Under the pieces are notes generated by a model that had not been told where the DNA came from, did not search any database, and saw only the letters and a list, made by a program, of their open reading frames with translations. From Sulfitobacter sp. M39 (GTDB lineage Bacteria; Pseudomonadota; Alphaproteobacteria; Rhodobacterales; Rhodobacteraceae), in assembly GCF_021735935.1 (NCBI RefSeq), contig NZ_WMDZ01000001.1:496001-560000 (forward strand): a stretch of 64,000 nt of DNA, in the 5' to 3' direction. Every line of letters begins with the position of its first letter. The stretch's first letter is position 1. The position numbers and the translations under genes were made by a program. Positions 45,273 through 53,376 of the stretch are shown here, in pieces.

Positions 45273-45878
45273 ATGTCTGATAAGAAATTTACCCTTTCGT
45301 CGCGCCGTGCTTTCCTTGCTGGCAGCGCCGCGATGCTGGCAACGCCCGCGCTGGCGCAAAGCAGCGTCAACAGCGAAGCGACGACGGAGACGGAGCGCGA
45401 TCTGACCGAGACCGTGCGCCGCAACACCTCCAGCTTCCGCACGCTGGATTGGCAGCCTTACTTCAGCGACACCAAGAACGGGGCCATTCTTGTCGATATC
45501 GACAGCCGCGCGGTGCATTACTGGTCCGAGGATCAGTCGATCTACAAGCTGTACCCCTCAAGCGTGCCGCTGACCGAGGAATTGACCCGCCGTGGACGTA
45601 CCAGCGTGATCCAGAAGGTCACAGGCCCCACATGGCGTCCGACCCCGTCGATGCTGGAACGCAACCCAGAGTGGCCAGCGGTGATCGGGCCAGGCCCTGA
45701 CAACCCCTTGGGCACCCACGCGCTGTACCTGAGCTGGACGTACTACCGTATCCATGGCACGCACGACACACGCAAGATCGGGCGTCGTTCGTCGAATGGC
45801 TGCATCGGCCTGTACAATGAACATATTGCTGAACTTTTTGGCATGGCGAACGTCGGCACCCAAGTGTTGCTTATTTGA
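45273..45878 (+). CDS. Tat-exported L,D-transpeptidase (YkuD)
   Basis: A 201-residue product with a twin-arginine signal (SRRAFLAG at 10-17, then a hydrophobic stretch ending ALA-Gln at about 29) and a YkuD domain: GAILVDIDSRAVHYW, PLGTHALYLSW, His161 in YRIHGTHD and nucleophile Cys177 in SSNGCIGL. It is a second, Tat-dependent L,D-transpeptidase beside a lipoprotein one. GGAG lies upstream of ATG 45273. The 170-bp upstream gap has TATACT-like sequence near 45236 but no clear -35. Confidence 0.93.
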   Translation: MSDKKFTLSSRRAFLAGSAAMLATPALAQSSVNSEATTETERDLTETVRRNTSSFRTLDWQPYFSDTKNGAILVDIDSRAVHYWSEDQSIYKLYPSSVPLTEELTRRGRTSVIQKVTGPTWRPTPSMLERNPEWPAVIGPGPDNPLGTHALYLSWTYYRIHGTHDTRKIGRRSSNGCIGLYNEHIAELFGMANVGTQVLLI

Positions 45879-45920
45879 CAACTTTTTAGCGATTGTGGTG
45901 CTTAAAAGCTGAATCCGGGT

Positions 45921-45948
45921 TTGCAATTCACCGCTGATGCTGTTTAGA
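45921..45948 (+). promoter_or_regulatory. Candidate promoter of the 60-residue ORF
   Basis: TTGCAA (45921-45926), 16 bp, TTTAGA (45943-45948), giving a leader of about 65 bases before ATG 46019. Confidence 0.35.
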
Positions 45949-46018
45949 AAGTTTTACGAGGTAAGTCTTGGGCGCGTGCTATCACACTGTGAAGTACGCC
46001 TTTTCTGGAGGTTATGTT

Positions 46019-46201
46019 ATGAAGAAACTCGTTCTCGCCGCTGCTCTGACAGCTGCTGCATCGAATGCATTTGCTGGTTCGCTGGCAGAGCCAATCATCG
46101 AAGCACCCGTCATCGTTGAAGAGTCCACCTCTTCTTCCTCGGGCATCCTGATTCCTCTGCTGCTGCTGGCCGTTGTTGCTGCTGCAGTTGCTTCCGACTA
46201 A
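46019..46201 (+). CDS. Small exported, membrane-anchored peptide of unknown function
   Basis: A 60-residue ORF from ATG 46019, preceded by GGAGG. It has a signal peptide (about 1-19, cleavage after AFA), an acidic stretch (EPIIEAPVIVEE), a serine run (STSSSS), and a C-terminal hydrophobic helix (GILIPLLLLAVVAAAVAS) ending in Asp. It therefore predicts a tiny lumenal segment anchored by its C-terminus. It has its own terminator at 46223-46253 and a good ribosome site, so it is real and probably well expressed. I know no function. The neighbouring hemH is convergent. Confidence 0.8.
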   Translation: MKKLVLAAALTAAASNAFAGSLAEPIIEAPVIVEESTSSSSGILIPLLLLAVVAAAVASD

Positions 46202-46222
46202 TTCGGTCGAAGTTTCAGTTAG

Positions 46223-46253
46223 AAAAAGGCGGTGTTCTACACCGCCTTTTTTT
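46223..46253 (+). terminator. Intrinsic terminator after the 60-residue ORF
   Basis: GGCGGTG (46228-46234), five-base loop, CACCGCC (46240-46246), with A5 on the left and T7 on the right. Confidence 0.9.
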
Positions 46254-46293
46254 ATGTCTGCCGTTTGGCGTTAGATAATAAGCGGACAAAAGA

Positions 46294-46319
46294 AAAGCGC
46301 CTGTAGCCACAGGCGCTTT
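46294..46319 (-). terminator. Intrinsic terminator of hemH, probably bidirectional
   Basis: AAAGCGCCTGT (46294-46304) and ACAGGCGCTTT (46309-46319) around a four-base loop. On the minus strand it is followed by TCTTTTGT and lies 37 bases beyond the hemH stop. Confidence 0.8.
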
Positions 46320-46355
46320 CTTTGTTTTCAGGTCCAACCCGCGCGATGCTAGGGC

Positions 46356-47402
46356 TTAGTCGATCCAGCCTTGCAGGTTTTCCTCGATCACATTGGACAG
46401 CGCCTTGATGTGCAAGTCGTCGTCGTTGAGGCAGGGGATATAGTGAAAATCCTCCCCGCCCGCGTGTTCAAAGCTTTCCTTGATCTCTTCGTTGATCTCT
46501 TCCAGCGTTTCGATGCAATCGGCTGAAAAGGCAGGGGCGCAGACCGCGATCTTTTTGTTGCCGGCTTCGGCCTGCCGCGCGACCTCTTCCACGGTATAGG
46601 GCTGCAGCCATTCTTCGGGGCCGAATTTCGACTGGAAGGTCGTCATGATCTGGGTGTCGTCCCACCCCAGCCGTTCCTTCAGCAGGCGCGTCGTTTTCTG
46701 GCATTGGCAGTGGTAGGGATCCCCCTCCATCAAATAGCGCAGCGGCACACCGTGATAGGAACACAGCAGCTTGTCGGGCTTTGTCTCCATCTTGGCGTAG
46801 GCCTTCTCGATCGAGGTGGCGAGCGCTTCGATATAATCGGGGCGGTCGAAATAGGGTTCAACCGTGCGGGCGGCGGGCTGCCATTTCTCTTTGGCGAGCG
46901 CTGCGAAAAACGCGTCATTCGCGGTGGCAGATGTGGCACCGGCGTATTGCGGGTACAGCGGGAAGAACAGGATCTTCTGGCAGCCCGCAGCGGTCATCGC
47001 CGCCACCTTGGATTGGGTAGACGGGTTGCCGTAGCGCATGCAGTAATCGACCATGACTGCGTCACCATACCGCGCCTGCATCGCGTCTTTTATCTTCGCG
47101 GTTTGCTGCTTGGTGATGGTCATCAGCGGACTTTCCCCCGCCTCGTGGTTCCAGATCGACTTATACGCGGCACCGCTGGTGAAGGGGCGTTTCGACAGGA
47201 TCACCAGCTGAAGCAGCGGTTGCCATTTCCACGGGCTATAGTCGATCACGCGGCGGTCCGACAGAAATTCCGATAGATAACGGCGCATTGACCAGTAATC
47301 ATAGTTGTCCGGCGTGCCGAGGTTCGCCAGCAGGATACCCACCTTGGGGGCGGGCACGGTGGGGTGGTCAGGTTGTGCATGGGCTGGGCGCTGCGGCGTC
47401 AT
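46356..47402 (-). CDS. hemH: Ferrochelatase
   Basis: Inserts Fe2+ into protoporphyrin IX to make haem. I start at ATG 47402 with AAAAGGAA upstream; the frame is open about 85 codons earlier but only antisense to another gene. The 348-residue product has VGILLANLGTPDNY, the YSPWKWQP segment, MRYGNPS, FFPLYPQYAGATSATANDA, and the active-site His in CSYHGVPLRY, with the Glu of the C-terminal EEINEE region. Together with hemJ and hemW it adds to the window's haem genes. Confidence 0.96.
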   Translation of the reverse strand: MTPQRPAHAQPDHPTVPAPKVGILLANLGTPDNYDYWSMRRYLSEFLSDRRVIDYSPWKWQPLLQLVILSKRPFTSGAAYKSIWNHEAGESPLMTITKQQTAKIKDAMQARYGDAVMVDYCMRYGNPSTQSKVAAMTAAGCQKILFFPLYPQYAGATSATANDAFFAALAKEKWQPAARTVEPYFDRPDYIEALATSIEKAYAKMETKPDKLLCSYHGVPLRYLMEGDPYHCQCQKTTRLLKERLGWDDTQIMTTFQSKFGPEEWLQPYTVEEVARQAEAGNKKIAVCAPAFSADCIETLEEINEEIKESFEHAGGEDFHYIPCLNDDDLHIKALSNVIEENLQGWID

Positions 47403-47454
47403 CTGGCATTCCTTTTCTGCGTTTAGCGCTGAGATAAACGGATATGGTCTCGCG

Positions 47455-48273
47455 TCAATCGCGCAGCGGCGTTTCTGCCGTGGCCAGCGCATCGGCCAAG
47501 CGCTGCTGCGCAGAGCCGGGTCGCAGGGGTTTGGGCTGGCTGTCCGCCGGTGCCCAGCCCGCCAGAAAGACCAGCTCAAAGCTTGCTTTGATGCGCCCCT
47601 CTGGCGTGGCGTAGTGGTCGCGGTAAAGCTGCCCCGCCGCGTCAAAGATCGCGCGGCCACTGGGGCGGCGCAGGCGGCTGGTCAGGGCGTTGGCCTCTCC
47701 CATGGCGCGCAGGTCGCGCATCAGGTGCCAGATATCGCTGTATTCCGTTGTCAGCGTCACGGAATCCGCCACCGGCAGCGCAAGCCCCGCCCGTTGCAGC
47801 AGCCCGCCGATATCGCGCAACTCGGCCATAGGGGCGATCCGCGGCGACAGTCCGCCAGTGATCGACGCCTCGGCCTGACCCAGACAGGCGCGCAGCTCGT
47901 GCAGGGTCTGCCCGCCGAAACCGACGCTTAAAAACAGCCCGTCGGGTTGCAGGGCGCGGCGTGACTGGATGATTTGACCCACCGGATCATTCGCCCAATG
48001 CATCCCCATCGCATGGACCACCACATCATGTGCGCCCTGGGTCAGCGCAAGCGTATCGGTGTCCTCCACCAGCGTCGCGTTCGGATGCAGCGCGCCCCAG
48101 ACCTGCGGGAAGCCGGTGACAATCGCTGCGGACGTAAAGGTTCTGTTAACCAGCGACAGCCGATCATCGACCTCTTCAAGGGCGGCGCGGTGCAGGAACA
48201 GGGCGTCATCGGCGGCGCGGGTGCGGTTGCGGGTCAGCGCCGCGCGATCGGTCAGGGTGTGTGAAGCGTTCAT
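47455..48273 (-). CDS. SAM-dependent methyltransferase-like protein, NDUFAF5 homologue
   Basis: The 272-residue product resembles the family of human NDUFAF5 (complex I assembly; hydroxylates an arginine in NDUFS7) and bacterial BioC-like proteins. Family-like segments are LFLHRAALEEVDDRL near the N-terminus, VVHAMGMHWANDPVG, RALQPDGLFLSVGFGG, TLHELRACL, and IAPMAELRDIGGLLQRAGLALPVADS followed by RDLRAMGEANAL. Alphaproteobacteria are related to the mitochondrial ancestor, so a complex I role is plausible but unproven; no nuo gene is nearby. Divergent from comF with an 18-bp gap. Confidence 0.82.
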   Translation of the reverse strand: MNASHTLTDRAALTRNRTRAADDALFLHRAALEEVDDRLSLVNRTFTSAAIVTGFPQVWGALHPNATLVEDTDTLALTQGAHDVVVHAMGMHWANDPVGQIIQSRRALQPDGLFLSVGFGGQTLHELRACLGQAEASITGGLSPRIAPMAELRDIGGLLQRAGLALPVADSVTLTTEYSDIWHLMRDLRAMGEANALTSRLRRPSGRAIFDAAGQLYRDHYATPEGRIKASFELVFLAGWAPADSQPKPLRPGSAQQRLADALATAETPLRD

Positions 48274-48290
48274 GAAAGGATAATAAGATC

Positions 48291-49019
48291 ATGCGAGACC
48301 AGTTACAAACCGCTGTTGCGCTGATTTACCCGCCGTCCTGTCTGGCTTGCGGGGCGTGGGTGGCTGCACATGGGGGGCTGTGCGGTCCGTGCTGGCGCGA
48401 CACGGGGTTCATTGAAGGTGTGGTCTGCGAAACCTGCGGTATTCCCTTGCTGGGCGATCTGTCCGAGACAGACGTGCGCTGCGACGCGTGCCTTGCCGCG
48501 CCGCCGCCGTGGGACCACGGGCGCGCCGCCCTTTTGTACCGAGATACGGGCCGCCGGCTGGTGCTGGCGCTGAAACACGGCGACCGTCAGGACATCGCCA
48601 AACCCGCGGGACACTGGATGGCGCGGGTGATCGCGCCGTTCGTCACGCCCGACACTTTGGTGGTGCCCGTGCCACTGCATTACGCGCGGCTGTGGAAGCG
48701 GCGGTTCAACCAATCGGCCCTGTTGGCCCGTGCGCTTGCCCGCGAACACAAGCTTGGGTGGTGCCCCGACGCGCTGCGCCGCGTCCGACGCACCGCCGCG
48801 CTAGAGGGGAAGGGACGCCGCGAACGCTTTGCCCATCTGGATGGCGCGATCACCGCCCATCCGCGTCGCGCCGACCTGCTGCGTGATCGTCCGGTGCTGC
48901 TGGTGGATGACGTGATGACATCGGGCGCGACATTACAGGCGTCAGCGCGGGCCTGTCTGGACGCAGGCGCAGGGCCAATCTGCGTCGTGACACTGGCAAG
49001 AGTGGCAAAAGATACTTAA
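48291..49019 (+). CDS. comF: ComF family protein
   Basis: The 242-residue product has an N-terminal double zinc ribbon, with cysteine pairs near 17/20, 31/34, 46/49 and 63/66, and a C-terminal phosphoribosyltransferase domain with VLLVDDVMTSGATL. ComF is needed for DNA uptake in Gram-positives and Haemophilus; in alphaproteobacteria its role is less studied, though roseobacters can exchange DNA by gene transfer agents. It is followed 36 bases later by a glutaredoxin gene in the same direction. Confidence 0.93.
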   Translation: MRDQLQTAVALIYPPSCLACGAWVAAHGGLCGPCWRDTGFIEGVVCETCGIPLLGDLSETDVRCDACLAAPPPWDHGRAALLYRDTGRRLVLALKHGDRQDIAKPAGHWMARVIAPFVTPDTLVVPVPLHYARLWKRRFNQSALLARALAREHKLGWCPDALRRVRRTAALEGKGRRERFAHLDGAITAHPRRADLLRDRPVLLVDDVMTSGATLQASARACLDAGAGPICVVTLARVAKDT

Positions 49020-49055
49020 GTCTTGATCCAACCCAATTGTTGAAAGGACATCAAC

Positions 49056-49313
49056 ATGCAACCTGTTGAGATCTATACCTCCCCGCTGTGCGGATTTTGC
49101 CATGCCGCCAAACGCCTGCTGAATGAAAAAGGCGTGAGCTTTGCCGAGGTCGACGTGCTTGCCCAGCCGGAGCGTAAGTCCGAGATGATCGAACGTGCCA
49201 ATGGCGGGCGCACCGTGCCGCAGATCTTTATCGGCGACACCCATGTCGGCGGCTGTGATGACCTTTACGCGCTTGAGCGTGCGGGCAAGCTGGACGCCTT
49301 GTTGGCCTCCTGA
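49056..49313 (+). CDS. grxC: Glutaredoxin 3 (GrxC type), variant CGFC active site
   Basis: An 85-residue glutaredoxin with the glutathione-binding TVPQIFIGDTHVGGCDDL near residues 53-70. The active site at 12-15 reads C-G-F-C where dithiol glutaredoxins usually have CPYC. Both redox cysteines are kept, so dithiol reduction is still possible, but the Pro-Tyr pair that tunes redox potential is replaced. AAAGGACA precedes ATG 49056. Stop overlaps the next gene's ATG (TGATG). Confidence 0.92.
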   Translation: MQPVEIYTSPLCGFCHAAKRLLNEKGVSFAEVDVLAQPERKSEMIERANGGRTVPQIFIGDTHVGGCDDLYALERAGKLDALLAS

Positions 49314-50143
49314 TGCAGGCGGCGCTGATCCAGCTGAACGTCAGCGATACACCGGCCCGCAATCTGGCGGGCACGGTAGAGATGGTGCGCGATGCCGCGG
49401 CGCAGGGGGCAGAGTTTATCCTCACGCCCGAGGTCACGAACTGCGTCTCGACCAGCCGCGACCACCAGCGCAGCGTTTTGCAGCACGAAGACGATGACAT
49501 CACCCTCGCCGCCTTGCGGGATGTGGCGCAAGAGACGGGCATCTGGCTGTTGATCGGGTCGCTTGGGCTGAAAACGCGGGATGCGGACGGGCGCTTTGCC
49601 AACCGGTCTTTCCTGATTGATCCGCAGGGGCAGATCAAAGCCCGCTACGACAAGATCCACATGTTCGACGTGGATATCGACGCGGGCGAAAGCTACCGCG
49701 AATCGGCAGGCTACCGTCCTGGCGATCAAGCGGTTGTGGCGCAGACGCCTTTCGCCAAAATCGGGATGAGCATCTGCTATGACATGCGCTTTCCCAAGCT
49801 CTATCAGGCGTTGGCGGATGCGGGGGCCACGATCCTGACCATGCCCGCCGCGTTTTCGCCCGTGACCGGTGCTGCGCATTGGCACATGCTGCTGCGTGCT
49901 CGTGCGATCGAGACAGGGTGTTTCGTGTTGGCACCCGCGCAGACCGGCACCCATGCCAGCGACGACCACAAGACCCGCGACACCTACGGCCATTCGCTGG
50001 TTGTTGCCCCGTGGGGCGAGGTGCTGCTGGATGCGGGCACCGCGCCGGGCATTTATCCGTTCACGCTGGACATGGCGCGTGTACAAGAGGCACGTACCCG
50101 CGTACCCAGTCTTGCCAACCGGCGGGATTTCAAGGCACCTTAG
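49313..50143 (+). CDS. Carbon-nitrogen hydrolase, Nit family
   Basis: The 276-residue nitrilase-superfamily protein has the catalytic Glu40 (LTPEVTN), Lys114 (RYDKIHMFD) and Cys155 (SICYDMRFP). These match the Nit1/Nit2-type branch, which includes deaminated-glutathione amidase and omega-amidase. The adjacent glutaredoxin gene, overlapping by one base, makes a deaminated-glutathione amidase attractive, but this is inference. A MarR regulator follows ten bases later. Confidence 0.9.
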   Translation: MQAALIQLNVSDTPARNLAGTVEMVRDAAAQGAEFILTPEVTNCVSTSRDHQRSVLQHEDDDITLAALRDVAQETGIWLLIGSLGLKTRDADGRFANRSFLIDPQGQIKARYDKIHMFDVDIDAGESYRESAGYRPGDQAVVAQTPFAKIGMSICYDMRFPKLYQALADAGATILTMPAAFSPVTGAAHWHMLLRARAIETGCFVLAPAQTGTHASDDHKTRDTYGHSLVVAPWGEVLLDAGTAPGIYPFTLDMARVQEARTRVPSLANRRDFKAP

Positions 50144-50152
50144 TAACGGCTT

Positions 50153-50590
50153 ATGACGGAAAATCGAAACTCACTTGCGATCACGTTGATCAGCGAATTG
50201 CTGTCGGCTGATCAACGGATGCGCAACCGGCTGACCCGGGCGCTGCCCAAAGGCATGGAGATTTCGCATTTTTCGGTGCTGAATAATCTGGCTTGGCATG
50301 ACGGCGAAAAGACCCCCGCGCAGCTGGCCGAGACGTTCAATGTCACCCGTGGCGCGATGACGAATACGCTGAATAAACTGGTCTGGGCGGGCTATGTGCA
50401 TATCCGCCCCGATTGGGACGATGCGCGGCGAAAGATGGTGGCAATCAGCCCCGCAGGCCGCAATGCGCGGGATCATGCGATCCGGCAAATCTCGCCGTTG
50501 ATCAATGACGTGGCCGATGATCTGGGGGAGGCGCAGGTGCGTGCCACGCTCGATACCCTACGCGCCCTGCGGCGCCAGCTGGAAGGCTGA
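50153..50590 (+). CDS. MarR-family transcriptional regulator
   Basis: A 145-residue winged-helix protein. The DNA-binding core is about residues 40-100: SHFSVLNNLAWHDGEKTPAQLAE, TRGAMTNTLNKLVWAGYVHIRPD and RRKMVAISPAGR. Helices at both ends form the dimer. MarR proteins usually repress their own or neighbouring genes and are released by small phenolic or oxidising ligands. Position behind grxC and the Nit gene suggests redox control, not proven. Convergent with ubiG, 12 bases apart. Confidence 0.92.
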   Translation: MTENRNSLAITLISELLSADQRMRNRLTRALPKGMEISHFSVLNNLAWHDGEKTPAQLAETFNVTRGAMTNTLNKLVWAGYVHIRPDWDDARRKMVAISPAGRNARDHAIRQISPLINDVADDLGEAQVRATLDTLRALRRQLEG

Positions 50591-50602
50591 CGCCGGTTTG
50601 GG

Positions 50603-51349
50603 TCACTCTGGCTTCAGGCTGGCGGTGACGTAGTTCACGCTCAGGTCACGATCGGACAGACGCCACGACCATGTGATCGGGTTGAAGACGAACCCTTTGC
50701 GATCCACTGCCGTCAGGCCCGCCTTATGCAGCAGGTCAAAGAGCTCATCCGGGGTGATGAATTTCGACCATTCATGGGTGCCCTTGGGCAACCAGCGCAT
50801 CACGTGCTCTGCCCCGACAATCGCCATCATGAAAGACTTGGGGTTGCGGTTCAGCGTTGAACAGATGTGCAGCCCGCCGGGTTTCAGCAGGGTGCGGCAG
50901 GCGATCAGATAATCGATAGGAGAGGCGACATGTTCGACCACCTCCATGTTCAGCACCACGTCGAATTGTTCGCCCGCTTCGGCCAGCGCCTCGGCGGTGG
51001 TGTGGCGATAGTCGATGTCGAGCCCCGATTGCTGCGCATGGACCTGCGCGACGGGGATGTTGCCTGCTGCGGCATCTGCACCGACCACGGTCGCACCCAA
51101 ACGCGCCATAGGTTCCGACAGCAGCCCGCCGCCGCAGCCGATGTCCAGAATCCGCAGCCCGCGAAACGGTTCGGGCGACTTCAGGTCACGGTCGAACTCT
51201 CCGGCGATTTGGGTGGTGATGTAATCCAGACGGCAGGGGTTGAGCATATGCAGCGGCTTGAACTTGCCGTTCTCGTCCCACCATTCGGCGGCCATGGCCT
51301 GAAACTTTTCGATCTCGGCGGGGTCAACAGTGCTTTGAGGCGCTTGCAT
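50603..51349 (-). CDS. ubiG: Ubiquinone biosynthesis O-methyltransferase
   Basis: Methylates hydroxyls on the ubiquinone ring (3-demethylubiquinol and an earlier intermediate). Start at ATG 51349 ([16 protein letters not shown]) with AGAGA upstream, not the TTG 30 bases before it. The 248-residue product has [23 protein letters not shown], the SAM motif [26 protein letters not shown], and [11 protein letters not shown], all UbiG-typical. Divergent from the aminopeptidase gene, 48 bp away. Confidence 0.95.
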   Translation of the reverse strand: MQAPQSTVDPAEIEKFQAMAAEWWDENGKFKPLHMLNPCRLDYITTQIAGEFDRDLKSPEPFRGLRILDIGCGGGLLSEPMARLGATVVGADAAAGNIPVAQVHAQQSGLDIDYRHTTAEALAEAGEQFDVVLNMEVVEHVASPIDYLIACRTLLKPGGLHICSTLNRNPKSFMMAIVGAEHVMRWLPKGTHEWSKFITPDELFDLLHKAGLTAVDRKGFVFNPITWSWRLSDRDLSVNYVTASLKPE

Positions 51350-51397
51350 TCTGATCTCTCTGTGCTCTTTTGGGTCCAATGACTATATAGGGCTGTA

Positions 51398-52369
51398 ATG
51401 GACAAAATCCCGGACCAAAAGCGCGCAGTGCAATATCTTCACCCGCCGATCGATCCCTTCGATCAGCGGATGATGGATGTGGGCGATGGTCATTCGATCT
51501 ATGTCGAACAATGCGGCAACCCCGATGGCATTCCCGTGGTGGTCCTGCATGGCGGCCCCGGCGGCGGGTGCAGCCCGTCGATGCGGCGCTATTTCGATCC
51601 GGCAAAATATCACGTGATCCTGTTTGACCAGCGCGGCTGTGGACGGTCCAAGCCTTTCGCGTCGGTCACCAACAACACCACATGGGATCTGGTCGCGGAT
51701 ATCGAACGTATCCGCGAAGCGCTTGGCATCGAGAAATGGATTGCTTTTGGCGGCAGCTGGGGCGCGACGCTGGCGTTGATCTATGCCGAAACCCACCCCG
51801 AGAGGGTGCGCAACATCATCCTGCGCGGCGTCTTCATGATGACGCAGGCGGAGCTTGACTGGTTCTATGGCGGCGGCGCGGGCAAGTTCTGGCCGGATCT
51901 TTGGGCGCGGTTTACCGGCCTGATCCCCGAGGCAGAGCACGGCGATCTGATCGCGGCCTACCACCGTCGGCTGTTCTGTGGCGACCGCATGACCGAGGTG
52001 AAATACGGCAAGGCCTGGGCCGCGTGGGAAAACGCGCTGGCCTCGATCCATTCGTCGGGCGGGTCGTATGAAGGCCCGGGGGAATATTCGCGCACCTTTG
52101 CCCGTCTTGAGAATCACTATTTCACCAACGCCGGATTTCTTGAGTTTGACGGCCAGATCCTTGCGCATGTGGACCGCATTGCCCATATCCCCGGCGTGAT
52201 TGTGCAAGGCCGCTACGATATGATTTGCCCCCCCTCCAGCGCGTATGAACTGGCGCAGGCTTGGCCCAATGCCGAGCTGAAGATGGTGCGCAATGCCGGT
52301 CACGCGCTGTCCGAACCCGGCATCAGCGCTGAACTGGTGCGCACGATGGACAGGATTGCCGCGCAATGA
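51398..52369 (+). CDS. pip: Prolyl aminopeptidase (proline iminopeptidase)
   Basis: Alpha/beta hydrolase removing N-terminal proline (peptidase family S33). The 323-residue product has the oxyanion segment HGGPGGGCSP at 51-60, the nucleophile Ser120 in GGSWGATL, an acidic residue in GRYDMICP and the His in NAGHALSEP. The segment FDQRGCGRS at 76-84 is family-specific. TATATAG just upstream (51383-51389) puts a -10-like box close to the start. The stop overlaps the next gene by four bases (ATGA). Confidence 0.95.
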   Translation: MDKIPDQKRAVQYLHPPIDPFDQRMMDVGDGHSIYVEQCGNPDGIPVVVLHGGPGGGCSPSMRRYFDPAKYHVILFDQRGCGRSKPFASVTNNTTWDLVADIERIREALGIEKWIAFGGSWGATLALIYAETHPERVRNIILRGVFMMTQAELDWFYGGGAGKFWPDLWARFTGLIPEAEHGDLIAAYHRRLFCGDRMTEVKYGKAWAAWENALASIHSSGGSYEGPGEYSRTFARLENHYFTNAGFLEFDGQILAHVDRIAHIPGVIVQGRYDMICPPSSAYELAQAWPNAELKMVRNAGHALSEPGISAELVRTMDRIAAQ

Positions 52370-53214
52370 CCCGCTCTTTGATGGATCGCCGTGCTTTATT
52401 TGCCTCGGGTGCTGCGGCGGCCTTGCTGGCTGCGACAGGTGTGTCGGCGGCGTCCATGCCCAAAGCGGGCGGGCGGTTACGGATGGCGCTGTCGGGGGCG
52501 GCGCGCAGCGATACTTGGGGGCAGGGCGATGGCCTGTTCATGCAGGTGGCGCGGCAGGGGCTGATTTTTGATACGCTGACCGAAATCGCCGCCGACGGCA
52601 CCCTGCGCGGAGAGCTGGCAACGGCCTGGCAGGGCAGCGCCGACGGGCGCGTCTGGCTGGTCGATCTGCGCAAGGATGTGCCGTTTCACGACCAACGACC
52701 CATGACCGCGCGCGATGTTGTCGCGTCCTTGGCGTTGGACGGAGTGGTAGAGGCGACCGGCCCCCATCAGCTGCGCATCACGATGGATGCGCCCGCGATG
52801 GACTTGCCCTTTACGCTGGCGGACCCGCGTCATGTGATCCGCGCCGCCCACGCGATGGACGACGGCATTGGCACCGGCCTGTACCGTCTGCGAAGATTTA
52901 CGCCGGGTCAGCAGGTTTTGGCCGAACGTGTGGCAGATCACTACAAAGGGCGCAGCGCCGGCTGGTTCGATACGGTTGAACTGGTGTCCATCCCCGCGCC
53001 GCAGGTTCGTGCGCAGGCGATGGCTGAATATCTGGTCGAAGCGGCAGACCTGAATGATGGCGAAGCCCTTCAATCTTATGATGATATTGCCTTGCTGCCC
53101 CATGCGCGCGGGGTGACCCATGCGGTGTCACGCAGCATCGCCATGCCCCTGCGCACCGGTCAGCATCGCCCGCTGGACAACCTGCGCGCCGCCGAACGCT
53201 GGTGGCTGGCCTAA
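52366..53214 (+). CDS. Short solute-binding-protein-like exported protein (family 5)
   Basis: A 282-residue product with a Tat-like signal (DRRALFASG near residue 7, hydrophobic to about 28) and a domain resembling the N-terminal lobe of peptide/nickel-binding proteins: GGRLRMALSG, LIFDTLTEIAADGTLRGELATAW, WLVDLRKDVPFHD and MTARDVVASL. Family 5 binding proteins are usually about 500 residues, so this is roughly half length, and it ends cleanly at a stop with no sign of continuing code. No ABC permease gene is nearby. It is coupled to pip. Either a degraded or a specialised short protein. Confidence 0.78.
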   Translation: MTRSLMDRRALFASGAAAALLAATGVSAASMPKAGGRLRMALSGAARSDTWGQGDGLFMQVARQGLIFDTLTEIAADGTLRGELATAWQGSADGRVWLVDLRKDVPFHDQRPMTARDVVASLALDGVVEATGPHQLRITMDAPAMDLPFTLADPRHVIRAAHAMDDGIGTGLYRLRRFTPGQQVLAERVADHYKGRSAGWFDTVELVSIPAPQVRAQAMAEYLVEAADLNDGEALQSYDDIALLPHARGVTHAVSRSIAMPLRTGQHRPLDNLRAAERWWLA

Positions 53215-53234
53215 GCAGGGCAGGCACACGGGGC

Positions 53235-53263
53235 TTGCAGTTTCACATATACGGGCGTATATG
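53235..53263 (+). promoter_or_regulatory. Candidate promoter of the rimP operon with a dyad over the -10
   Basis: TTGCAG (53235-53240), 17 bp, TATATG (53258-53263). The -10 is the right arm of a perfect inverted repeat CATATAC-GGGC-GTATATG (53246-53263), so a dimeric repressor could block it. Its leader would be about 105 bases. Confidence 0.45.
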
Positions 53264-53318
53264 ACGTCTCAACAGCGGCGCATCGGGGTCCACACCTGAG
53301 GCTCCACCGATCTTGAAC

Positions 53319-53341
53319 ACGGGCCGCGCGCCCGTTTTTTT
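53319..53341 (+). terminator. Intrinsic terminator in the rimP leader (attenuator candidate)
   Basis: ACGGGC (53319-53324), five-base loop, GCCCGT (53330-53335), then T7 (53335-53341). It lies downstream of the candidate promoter at 53235-53263 and 36 bases before rimP. An upstream complementary pair, ATCGG near 53283 with CCGAT near 53308, could form a competing stem. It may instead simply end the pip operon. Confidence 0.75.
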
Positions 53342-53376
53342 GTGCCTGCTCGAAACTGCAGGATGATAGTGAGATT

